NCBI RefSeq assembly: GCF_049897565.1 | Contig: NZ_JAFCWM010000010.1 | Location: forward strand, 120,141 to 184,140 | DNA from: JAFCUW01 sp049897565 | Lineage (GTDB): Bacteria > Pseudomonadota > Gammaproteobacteria > Burkholderiales > Burkholderiaceae_D | Length of the DNA stretch: 64,000 bases | Reading direction: 5' to 3' | Part shown: in pieces, positions 9,519 through 17,264 of the stretch | Layout: each line of letters begins with the position of its first letter | Numbering within the stretch: position 1 is the first letter of the stretch | Notes under the pieces: model-generated | Seen by the model: the letters and a program-made list of their open reading frames with translations, nothing else | Database searches by the model: none | Told to the model about the DNA's origin: nothing | Program-made: the position numbers and the translations under genes

Positions 9519-10445
9519 ATGTCCCAACTTGTCCTCCTGATCCAGCAATACGGCGTGCTGATCGTATTCGCCGTCGTGCTCGTCGAGCAGATCGGCCTGC
9601 CGATTCCGGCGATGCCGCTGCTGATCGTGGCCGGCGCGCTCGCGGCCGGCGGCGAGATCAGCTGGGCCGCCTGCCTTGCCGCCAGCCTGGCCGCCTGCAT
9701 GCTCAGCGACTTCTTCTGGTTCCGCGCCGGACGCTTCTACGGCAAGCGCGTGCTGCGGCTGCTGTGCAAGATATCGTTGTCGCCCGATGTCTGCGTCAGC
9801 CAGACCGAAGACAAGTTCCGCCTCTACGGCGTCAAGTCGTTGATCGTCGCCAAGTTCATCCCCGGATTTAATGCGGTCGGCCCGCCGCTGGCCGGTGCGA
9901 TGGGCACCAGCGCGCCGCGCTTCCTGGCGTTCAGCTTTACCGGCAGCCTGTTGTGGAGCAGCGTCGGCGTCGGCGCCGGCATGTTGTTCCACAACAGCGT
10001 CGACCGGCTGCTGGCGTCACTCGAGACAATGGGCGGCGCCGCCTTGTCGACGCTGGCCGGCCTGCTCGTGCTGTTAGTGCTGTACAAGTATGTCGAACGG
10101 CGCCGCTTCCTGCGCCTGCAGCCGGTCGAGCGCATCGAGTTGCAGGAATTGCACGCCTTGCTCGATGGCGGCCACGCGCCGGTGATCATCGACGCCCGCA
10201 GCCTGACCGCGCAACAGCTCGAGGCGGCAATCCCCGGCGCGCTGAACTACCTTGACTGCACAACCGGCGAACTGATGACCGCACTCGACAAGGACAGCCA
10301 CATCGTCGTCTATTGCAGCTGCCCCAACGATGTCACGGCCACCCAGGTCGCCCGGCAATTCCTTGCCAACAGCTTTCACCGGGCCCGGGCGCTGCACGGC
10401 GGGCTCGACGCCTGGAACGCGCACCATAAGGCGACCGGAACGTAA
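9519..10445 (+). CDS. DedA-family membrane protein fused to a rhodanese domain
   Basis: About 308 residues. Residues 1 to ~190 are a DedA/SNARE-associated membrane domain with several hydrophobic helices, including the FIPGFNAVGPPLAGAMG region typical of the family. Residues ~205-305 form a rhodanese-like domain with a Cys loop in HIVVYCSCPNDVT. DedA proteins are linked to lipid-carrier flipping and envelope integrity; rhodaneses handle sulfur or act as sensors. Fusions of the two are known in proteobacteria. The start could be ATG 9519 or the preceding in-frame GTG at 9516; no good ribosome site marks either. Not obviously in an operon with its neighbours. Confidence 0.85.
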   Translation: MSQLVLLIQQYGVLIVFAVVLVEQIGLPIPAMPLLIVAGALAAGGEISWAACLAASLAACMLSDFFWFRAGRFYGKRVLRLLCKISLSPDVCVSQTEDKFRLYGVKSLIVAKFIPGFNAVGPPLAGAMGTSAPRFLAFSFTGSLLWSSVGVGAGMLFHNSVDRLLASLETMGGAALSTLAGLLVLLVLYKYVERRRFLRLQPVERIELQELHALLDGGHAPVIIDARSLTAQQLEAAIPGALNYLDCTTGELMTALDKDSHIVVYCSCPNDVTATQVARQFLANSFHRARALHGGLDAWNAHHKATGT

Positions 10446-10503
10446 CTTGACTACGGATTTTTGGCTGTCGCCTGAGAGAGTTCAGCGCTGCTCCTTTGCA
10501 AAG

Positions 10504-10520
10504 TTGTACCTTAAGTACAA
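10504..10520. promoter_or_regulatory. possible HexR-type operator before glk
   Basis: The site is a 17-bp interrupted palindrome with arms TTGTAC and GTACAA. Inside it, TGTA-N7-TACA (10505-10519) has the geometry of the HexR consensus TGTAATTAAATTACA as I remember it, with a T/A-rich centre. HexR (RpiR family) controls glucose catabolic genes including glk in several proteobacteria. The site is 63 bp upstream of the glucokinase start. Assignment is inference from spacing and neighbour. Confidence 0.4.
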
Positions 10521-10582
10521 AGATTGCTTGCATCTGCGGCAATAAGTCCTTAAGCTTGGTGGTCACTTTTTCCTTTTCGACC

Positions 10583-11620
10583 ATGACCGTTCAGCTTCAG
10601 GCCGCGCCGCCGCCATCCGTTACCCCCATTTCCTATGCCGACGGCCCGCGCCTGCTGGCCGATATCGGCGGCACCAACGCCCGCTTCGCGCTGGAAACGG
10701 GCGCCGGCAGCATCGAGCGCATCGCCGTGTTGCCGTGCGGCGGCTACCCGACCCTGGCCGCGGCACTGCGCGCCTACCTGCAGTTGCCGGAGCTGGCCGG
10801 CGCCGGGCAGATCCGCCACGCCGCGATCGCCATCGCCAACCCGGTCGACGCCGACCTGGTGCGCATGACGAACCACCATTGGGAGTTTTCGATCGCCGGC
10901 CTGCAGCAGGAATGCGGTTTCGACACGCTGCTCGTCGTCAACGACTTCAGTGCACTGGCCTGCGCCTTGCCGCACCTTCGCGCGCAGCAGAAGCGCCAGG
11001 TCGGCGGCGGCGTGGCCCGCCCGCATGCCGCGCTCGGTTTGCTCGGCGCCGGCACCGGGCTCGGCGTTTCCGGGCTGATTCCGGCCGGCGACGGCTGGAG
11101 CGCGCTGCGCAGCGAAGGCGGCCACGTGACGTTTTCGCCCGCCAGCGACGCCGAAGTGGCGATCCTGCGCTTCGCCTGGACCGAGTTCGACCACGTGTCG
11201 GCGGAGCGGCTGCTGTCGGGTGTCGGCATCGAACTGATCTACCGGGCGCTGGCCCACCACGGCGGCCAGCCCGACGACCGGCTCGGCGTGGCCGAGATCG
11301 TGCGGCGCGCGCTGGCCGGCGAATGCGCGCTGTGCGACCGGGTCATCGAGGCATTTTGCGGCATGCTCGGCACGGTTGCCGGCAACCTCGCCATCACGCT
11401 CGGCGCGCAGGGCGGCATCTATATAGGCGGCGGCATCGTGCCGCGCCTGGGCGAGCGCTTCGCGCGCTCGTCGTTTCGCGCCCGCTTCGAGCAGAAGGGG
11501 CGCTTCGTCAACTACCTGGCACAAGTGCCGACCTTCGTCATCACTGCCGAGTACCCGGCTTTCCTCGGCGTATCGGCAATTCTCGCCGACAAGCTTGCAA
11601 CAACCCCCAGCGCGTGCTAG
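10583..11620 (+). CDS. glk: glucokinase
   Basis: Phosphorylates glucose to glucose-6-phosphate with ATP in the cytosol. The 345-residue protein (from ATG 10583) has the Glk-family phosphate-binding motif LLADIGGTNARFAL near the N-terminus, the catalytic-region VVNDFSA, the LLGAGTGLGVSGL loop and a GGIYIGGGIVPRLGERF segment. It belongs to the bacterial Glk family, not ROK. An open frame extends upstream to 10496, but that part covers the promoter region and the palindrome at 10504, so the internal ATG is preferred. A stretch of the first ~18 residues is Pro-rich and probably unstructured. Confidence 0.92.
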   Translation: MTVQLQAAPPPSVTPISYADGPRLLADIGGTNARFALETGAGSIERIAVLPCGGYPTLAAALRAYLQLPELAGAGQIRHAAIAIANPVDADLVRMTNHHWEFSIAGLQQECGFDTLLVVNDFSALACALPHLRAQQKRQVGGGVARPHAALGLLGAGTGLGVSGLIPAGDGWSALRSEGGHVTFSPASDAEVAILRFAWTEFDHVSAERLLSGVGIELIYRALAHHGGQPDDRLGVAEIVRRALAGECALCDRVIEAFCGMLGTVAGNLAITLGAQGGIYIGGGIVPRLGERFARSSFRARFEQKGRFVNYLAQVPTFVITAEYPAFLGVSAILADKLATTPSAC

Positions 11621-11628
11621 CGCGCCGA

Positions 11629-11659
11629 TTGTCACATCTGCCGTTTTATCAGGTACAAT
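11629..11659 (+). promoter_or_regulatory. weak sigma70-like promoter upstream of scpB
   Basis: TTGTCA (11629-11634) and TACAAT (11654-11659) are separated by 19 bp, which is longer than ideal. It would give a leader of about 320 nt before scpB at 11985. The 364-bp interval 11621-11984 holds no supported gene. Confidence 0.35.
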
Positions 11660-11984
11660 GGCGGCAGTTTTGAAGAGACGATGTCGATCGTTGATGCGGC
11701 GCGCTCCCTGAGCCTGGTCTCCCGGCGCCTCGCATGACGAAGCGTTTCGCTTGAAAATCAACGGCTTGCGACCCGCCAGGTGTGCGGAAAGCCGTGTGGC
11801 CGAGTACGGATCTCGCCACCAGTACCATCCTGCCAGCCGCATTCCGGCCCCGGCAACGGATTCCAGTTTCAACGAATTTTCTTTACCAATCGGCCTCATT
11901 CGATGACGGTCCCGCGGTTCGTTGAGTGGTTTTTGTTTGATATTTTCTTTCCATGGCATTGCAAGGTCCGCTGACGACATCGTT

Positions 11985-12767
11985 ATGAATACTGATGAGG
12001 CTAAAAAAGTCCTCGAAACCGCCTTGCTGTGCGCCCGCGAGCCGCTGTCGATCCACGGCATGAAAAAGCTGTTCGTCGATGTCGACGACAACGGCCGCCC
12101 GATGGCCGCCGGTGTCGGCGCCGACACCATCAAGCTGATGCTCGAAGAATTGCGCCGCGACTGGGACCAGCGCGGCATCGAGGTCGTCAGCCTGGCGACC
12201 GGCTGGCGCTTCCAGAGCCGGCCGGAAATGAAGCAGTACCTCGATCGCCTGAGCCCGGAAAAGCCGCCGAAGTATTCGCGCGCCACTCTCGAGACGCTGG
12301 CGATCATCGCGTACCGCCAGCCGGTCACGCGCGGCGACATCGAGGAGATTCGCGGCGTGGCCGTCAACTCGCAGACGATCAAGATGTTGGAAGACCGCGG
12401 CTGGGTCGACGTGCTGGGTTACCGCGAAGTGATCGGCCGCCCGGCGTTGCTGGGCACCACCAGGCAGTTCCTCGACGACCTTGGCCTGGCGACACTGTCG
12501 CAATTGCCGCCGTTGCAGGAAGTGGCCGCCATGCGCGGCAGCGGCCTCGAGATGGAGGCGCTGGAAGCGGCCTTGCAGGAAAATTTTGACAAAGCGGCGG
12601 CCCCGGTGGCCGCCACCGACGGCGCAGGCGGCAGTGACGATACGCCCGGCCTTGACACTTCACCGCTGGAAATTCCGGTTGAAGTCCGAACACACGACCG
12701 CGCGCCAGAGAATCCGGTTGACGCTGCGACTGGTCAACAACCAAGAACGAACGATGAATCCAACTAA
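11985..12767 (+). CDS. scpB: segregation and condensation protein B
   Basis: A 260-residue ScpB, the kleisin-associated winged-helix subunit of the SMC-ScpA-ScpB chromosome condensin. The N-terminal KKVLETALLCAREPLSI and the core RATLETLAIIAYRQPVTRGDIEEIRG are highly characteristic. The open frame extends further upstream, but residues before MNTDEAKK do not fit the family, so ATG 11985 is chosen; its ribosome site is poor. The C-terminal ~80 residues are low-complexity and acidic, beyond the normal domain. scpA is not adjacent. The 3' end overlaps the start of rluB by 14 bases. Confidence 0.92.
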   Translation: MNTDEAKKVLETALLCAREPLSIHGMKKLFVDVDDNGRPMAAGVGADTIKLMLEELRRDWDQRGIEVVSLATGWRFQSRPEMKQYLDRLSPEKPPKYSRATLETLAIIAYRQPVTRGDIEEIRGVAVNSQTIKMLEDRGWVDVLGYREVIGRPALLGTTRQFLDDLGLATLSQLPPLQEVAAMRGSGLEMEALEAALQENFDKAAAPVAATDGAGGSDDTPGLDTSPLEIPVEVRTHDRAPENPVDAATGQQPRTNDESN

Positions 12768-14781
12768 ACCAACAGAGACAGTTGCCGCCGACATGGCCGG
12801 CAAGCACGAGGCCGTAGCGGCCAAGCCGAAGCGCCGCACCAAGGCCCAGATCGAGGCCGATACCGCGGCAGGCATTGCGCCGCCGCGCGCCCGCAAGGCC
12901 GCCGCGCCGAAAGCGGCGCCCGCCGACGGCGACGCGTCGGCGACGGCGCAGCCGGCCGCGGCCGCGGCGGACATGCCCGTCGTTGCCCGCAAGCCGCGCA
13001 ACGTCAAGGTGCAGGTTGCCAAGCCAGAAGTATCCGCCGCAGCCATCACCGAGTCGGCCGAGCGCGGCGACAGCGCCGATGCAATGCGCCAGGAGCGTGG
13101 CCCGCGTCCGCCGCGCGGCCCGCGCCAGATGCGCGCCGAGCGCCAGATGCGCGAACCGCGCCTCGCGCCTGCGCCAGCTGACAACAGTGCCGAGGCGATC
13201 GCTACCGCCGAGCCGGTCGAAGGCGCCGAAGCGCGCCCGCCGCGCGGCCCGCGCCCGGAGCGCATTTCCGACGGCAAGATCCGTCAAAAAAAGAACAAGA
13301 AGGGCAATCCCGGCCTGCAGCACCATAAAAAATCGAGCTCGTACGATGCCGATGCGGCGTTTTCGTACGTCACTTCCGATGCCTACGACGCCAACGACGG
13401 CGGCCGTGTGCAGCCGTCCAAACCTGCCAAGCGCGACCTGACGAGCGACGATGACGCGCCGAAACTGCACAAGGTGCTGGCCGAAGCGGGCCTGGGTTCC
13501 CGCCGCGACATGGAAGACATGATCGTCGCCGGCCGCGTGTCGGTCAACGGCGAGCCGGCCCACATCGGCCAGCGCATCCTGCCGTCGGACGCGGTGCGCA
13601 TCAACGGCAAGCTGGTCCACCGCAAGGTGAGCACCAAGCCGCCGCGCGTGCTGGTGTACCACAAGCCGGCCGGCGAAATCGTCAGCCATGACGATCCGGA
13701 AGGCCGGCCATCGGTGTTCGACCGCCTGCCGACCATGAAGGCCGGCAAGTGGCTGGCCGTTGGCCGCCTCGACTTCAACACCGAAGGCTTGCTGATCTTT
13801 ACGACTTCGGGTGACCTGGCCAACCGGCTGATGCACCCGCGCTACAACATCGACCGTGAATACGCCGTGCGCACACTGGGCGAACTGGAAGAAGGCATGC
13901 GCCAGAAGCTGCTGGCCGGCGTCGAGCTCGACGACGGCGTGGCGTCCTTCACCAAGATTGCCGATGGCGGCGGCGAAGGCATCAACAAGTGGTACCGCGT
14001 GGTCATCGGCGAAGGCCGCAACCGCGAAGTGCGCCGCATGTTCGAAGCGATCGGCCTGACCGTGTCGCGCCTGATCCGTACCCGCTACGGCGCGATGACC
14101 CTGCCAAGCGGCCTGAAACGCGGCCGCTGGGAAGAGCTGGAAGAAAACGACGTGCGCGCGCTGTTGACCGCGTTCGGCGTCGAGAAAAAAGGCGACAAGG
14201 GTGAGCGCGCCGCGCCCGAGGCGCGCAGTTCCGGCGCCAAGGGCCGCGGCCCGGCCAGCCCGCGCGTGCTCGACGAAGACATGCGCAACGACGGCAACCG
14301 CATCGACCGTGTCGACGCCAACCGCAATGCCGATCCTTTCGGTCCGCCGAACGGCCGTGGCCGCGGTGGCCGTCCGGGCGGGCGTCCACAGGCAGCACCG
14401 GTCGGCGCCGGATTCGGCGGCATGCCGGGCGGCCATCCGACCGCCGGCGGCGGCCAGGGCCGCCCGCAGGGGCAGGGACAGGGCCGGCCGCAAGGCCAGG
14501 GCCGTCCCGAAGGCGGCGGCCAGGGTGGCCGGCCGCAGGGCCAGGGCCGTCCTGAAGGTGGTGGCCAGGGTGGCCGGCCGCAGGGGCCGGGGCGTCCGGG
14601 CGGGCGTCCCGGCCAGTCGGCAGGTGGCGGTGGCGCTGGCGGACCGAAAGGCGCGCGCCAGCCGGATCCGCTGCAGACGACCTTCGGGTTCGGCAACGCC
14701 GGTTCGGCACGCCGTCCGCAGGGCCCGCAAGGTCCGCGCGGCGCCGACCACGGCCTGCCGCGCCGCGGCCGCCGCGGTTAA
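12754..14781 (+). CDS. rluB: 23S rRNA pseudouridine(2605) synthase, RluB-like, with long disordered tails
   Basis: Modifies uridine 2605 of 23S rRNA (family knowledge). The 675-residue protein, from ATG 12754 inside the scpB end, has a core of ~250 residues: an S4 domain (LHKVLAEAGLGSRRDMEDMI) followed by the RsuA/RluB catalytic domain with the Asp in VGRLDFNTEGLL. The N-terminal ~230 residues are Ala/Pro/Arg-rich with PPRGPR repeats, and the C-terminal ~170 are Gly/Gln/Arg/Pro repeats (GGQGRPQGQGRPEGG type). Such tails are usual in Burkholderiales homologues and may bind RNA. Total length is more than twice that of E. coli RluB. Confidence 0.9.
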   Translation: MNPTKPTETVAADMAGKHEAVAAKPKRRTKAQIEADTAAGIAPPRARKAAAPKAAPADGDASATAQPAAAAADMPVVARKPRNVKVQVAKPEVSAAAITESAERGDSADAMRQERGPRPPRGPRQMRAERQMREPRLAPAPADNSAEAIATAEPVEGAEARPPRGPRPERISDGKIRQKKNKKGNPGLQHHKKSSSYDADAAFSYVTSDAYDANDGGRVQPSKPAKRDLTSDDDAPKLHKVLAEAGLGSRRDMEDMIVAGRVSVNGEPAHIGQRILPSDAVRINGKLVHRKVSTKPPRVLVYHKPAGEIVSHDDPEGRPSVFDRLPTMKAGKWLAVGRLDFNTEGLLIFTTSGDLANRLMHPRYNIDREYAVRTLGELEEGMRQKLLAGVELDDGVASFTKIADGGGEGINKWYRVVIGEGRNREVRRMFEAIGLTVSRLIRTRYGAMTLPSGLKRGRWEELEENDVRALLTAFGVEKKGDKGERAAPEARSSGAKGRGPASPRVLDEDMRNDGNRIDRVDANRNADPFGPPNGRGRGGRPGGRPQAAPVGAGFGGMPGGHPTAGGGQGRPQGQGQGRPQGQGRPEGGGQGGRPQGQGRPEGGGQGGRPQGPGRPGGRPGQSAGGGGAGGPKGARQPDPLQTTFGFGNAGSARRPQGPQGPRGADHGLPRRGRRG

Positions 14782-14986
14782 AAGCTTCGTTAGCCGCAAA
14801 ACCGTCATGCCCGCCATTGGCGGACCTGACTTCCCGCGAAGGCGGCAATCCCTGCCGAGGGTGAGCTTGGGTTTAACTCAGCAATCCGGCTCGGTAGGGG
14901 GTCGCGCCTGCGCGGGAGCGATGTCGGGAAGGCGCGGGCCTGGTTTGGGCGAGTGTTGTTTGAATGTTCATTTGAACCGCGAGCGA

Positions 14987-15015
14987 TTGCGGGGCGAAGT
15001 GAAAAGCGTTATAAT
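14987..15015 (+). promoter_or_regulatory. sigma70 promoter of the rimP-nusA-infB operon
   Basis: TTGCGG (14987-14992) and a perfect TATAAT (15010-15015) are separated by exactly 17 bp. Transcription would start near 15022 and give a leader of about 145 nt before the TTG start of rimP. The rest of 14782-14986 shows only a REP-like stretch and no gene. Confidence 0.75.
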
Positions 15016-15092
15016 CTATAGCTGAATAAAAGTTCTTCGCCGCTCAGCGTCAGTCTGATGCAAGTGCTTTCATCTGGCAGGAATATAAGAAG

Positions 15093-15117
15093 ATGGGCAG
15101 ATGCCCATTTTTTTTTT
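15093..15117 (+). terminator. terminator-like hairpin in the rimP leader (candidate attenuator)
   Basis: ATGGGC (15093-15098) and GCCCAT (15103-15108) form a six-pair stem with a four-base loop, followed directly by a run of ten T. It stands between the promoter at 14987 and rimP at 15168, so it would end most transcripts at about 95 nt unless antiterminated. NusA, encoded in this operon, is known to autoregulate its operon in E. coli by affecting termination; a link here is inference. Confidence 0.7.
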
Positions 15118-15167
15118 GGTAAATCGTATTAGCGGTCCGTGCGCGGACCTGGGATCTGGAGAGCCGA

Positions 15168-15656
15168 TTGCAGCAGTTTGATTTAATCGCCAAGACAGTA
15201 GCTGGCCTGGGCTACGACCTCGTGGATGTGGAGCGGGGCGAGCGCGGGATTTTGCGCGTGTACATCGACTTCACTGCAGAGGACGCGGCTGAAAAAGGCC
15301 TGATCACGGTCGAGGATTGCGCCACCGTCAGCCATCAGCTGTCGCACGTGTTGACGGTCGAGAACGTCGCTTACGAGCGCCTCGAGATTTCGTCGCCTGG
15401 GCTCGATCGCCCGGTGCGCACGATGGCCGACTTCGAGCGCTTCGCCGGCGAGGAGTGCACCGTCAAGCTGCGCACCGCGTTTGCCGGCAGTGCCAACCGC
15501 AAGACCTACACCGGGGTTCTGCAGGCGCCGCAAGGCGACAAAATCGGTTTGGAATTTGAAAGTAAGGATGGTCCGGCGCTGTTGGAGTTTACGCTCGCCG
15601 ACTTGGATAAGGCACGCTTGGTGCCGCAGGTGGATTTTAAGAAGGGCAAAGCATGA
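15168..15656 (+). CDS. rimP: ribosome maturation factor
   Basis: Cytosolic factor for 30S subunit maturation, 162 residues, normal length. The N-terminal domain contains GYDLVDVERGERGILRVYID and the conserved ENVAYERLEISSPGLDRPV. The start is TTG at 15168, preceded by CTGGAGAG; no better start exists in frame. It begins the operon rimP-nusA-infB-rbfA-truB and overlaps nusA by four bases (ATGA). The rare start codon and the leader hairpin suggest that its expression is kept low. Confidence 0.93.
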   Translation: MQQFDLIAKTVAGLGYDLVDVERGERGILRVYIDFTAEDAAEKGLITVEDCATVSHQLSHVLTVENVAYERLEISSPGLDRPVRTMADFERFAGEECTVKLRTAFAGSANRKTYTGVLQAPQGDKIGLEFESKDGPALLEFTLADLDKARLVPQVDFKKGKA

Positions 15657-17218
15657 GTCGCGAAGTATTGTTGTTGGTAGATGCGCTGGCGCGCGAGAAA
15701 AACGTCGATAAGGATGTCGTCTTCGGCGCGCTCGAATTCGCCCTGGCCCAGGCCACGAAGAAACGCTATGAAGGCGAAGTCGACATTCGCGTCTCCATCG
15801 ACCGCGAGTCGGGCGAGTTCGAGTCCTTCCGTCGCTGGCACGTCGTGCAGGACGACGCCGGCCTGCAGCTGCCGGACCAGGAAATCCTTCACTTCGAGGC
15901 GGTCGAACAGATCCCCGACATCGAAGTCGACGAATACATCGAAGAGCCGATCGAGTCGGTCGAGTTCGGCCGCCGCTTCGCCCAGGACACCAAGCAAGTG
16001 GTCTTGCAGCGCGTGCGTGACGCCGAGCGCGAACAGATCCTGGTCGACTTCCTCGAGCGCGGCGACGCCCTCGTGACCGGCACCATCAAGCGCATGGAAC
16101 GCGGCGACGCGATCGTCGAATCGGGCAAGATCGAAGCGCGCCTGCCGCGCGACCAGATGATCCCGAAAGAGAACCTGCGCATTGGCGACCGCGTCCGCGC
16201 CTTCATCCTGCGCATCGACCGCAACATGCGCGGCCCGCAAGTGATCCTGTCGCGCACCGCGCCTGACTTCATCATGAAACTGTTCGAACTCGAAGTGCCT
16301 GAGATCGAGCAGGGCCTGCTGGAAATCAAATCGGCTGCCCGCGATGCCGGCGTGCGCGCCAAGATCGCCGTCTACACCGCCGACAAGCGGATCGACCCGA
16401 TCGGCACCTGCGTCGGCATGCGCGGTTCGCGCGTGCAGGCCGTCACCGGCGAGCTCGGCGGCGAACGCGTCGACATCGTATTGTGGTCGGACGATCCGGC
16501 CCAATTCGTCATCGGCGCGCTGGCTCCGGCCAACGTGTCGTCGATCATGGTCGATGAAGAAAAGCACGCGATGGATGTCGTCGTCGATGAAGAGAACCTG
16601 GCCATCGCGATCGGCCGCTCGGGCCAGAACGTGCGCCTGGCAGCCGAATTGACGGGCTGGAAGATCAACATCATGACGGCCGAGGAATCGGAAAACAAAT
16701 CGGCGCAGGAAACTGCGGCGGTGCGCGCGCTGTTCATGGAAAAGCTCGACGTCGACCAGGAAGTGGCCGACATCCTGGTGGAAGAGGGCTTTGCCTCGCT
16801 GGAAGAAATCGCCTACGTGCCGATCTCGGAAATGCTCGACATCGAATCGTTCGACGAAGACACCGTCAACGAGCTGCGCACTCGTGCCCGTGATGCGCTG
16901 GTGACCGAAGCGATCGCGTCGGAAGAAGGCCTCGAAGGCATGGAAGAGCAGCTGGTCAACCTGGAAGGCATGGACCGCACCACGGCCGGCAAGCTGGGCC
17001 TGGCAGGCATCAAGAACCTGGACGCCTTTGCTGCCCTTGCGTACGACGAATTCGGCGCCATCCTGGCGTTGCCGTCCGAGCGCGCGCGTGACCTGATCAC
17101 AAATGAATTTAATGATGTGACCGACGATGAGATGAAGCTGGTCGACTCAAAATACGATGACCGCGCGAAGGCATTGCAGGCGAAAGCCTGGAGCCTGGCA
17201 GAAGTGGCCAAGGCTTAA
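15653..17218 (+). CDS. nusA: transcription termination/antitermination factor
   Basis: RNA-polymerase-binding elongation factor of 521 residues. In order: an N-terminal polymerase-binding domain (SREVLLLVDALAREKNVDKD), an S1 domain, two KH domains (VGMRGSRVQAVTGELGGERV; IGRSGQNVRLAAELTGWKI) and two C-terminal acidic repeat domains as in E. coli NusA. The ATG overlaps the rimP stop. It is expected to act in pausing, termination and rRNA antitermination. Confidence 0.96.
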   Translation: MSREVLLLVDALAREKNVDKDVVFGALEFALAQATKKRYEGEVDIRVSIDRESGEFESFRRWHVVQDDAGLQLPDQEILHFEAVEQIPDIEVDEYIEEPIESVEFGRRFAQDTKQVVLQRVRDAEREQILVDFLERGDALVTGTIKRMERGDAIVESGKIEARLPRDQMIPKENLRIGDRVRAFILRIDRNMRGPQVILSRTAPDFIMKLFELEVPEIEQGLLEIKSAARDAGVRAKIAVYTADKRIDPIGTCVGMRGSRVQAVTGELGGERVDIVLWSDDPAQFVIGALAPANVSSIMVDEEKHAMDVVVDEENLAIAIGRSGQNVRLAAELTGWKINIMTAEESENKSAQETAAVRALFMEKLDVDQEVADILVEEGFASLEEIAYVPISEMLDIESFDEDTVNELRTRARDALVTEAIASEEGLEGMEEQLVNLEGMDRTTAGKLGLAGIKNLDAFAALAYDEFGAILALPSERARDLITNEFNDVTDDEMKLVDSKYDDRAKALQAKAWSLAEVAKA

Positions 17219-17264
17219 TTTGAGTATCTTTATCATCTCCGCGACACATAGAAAAGAGGACTGA

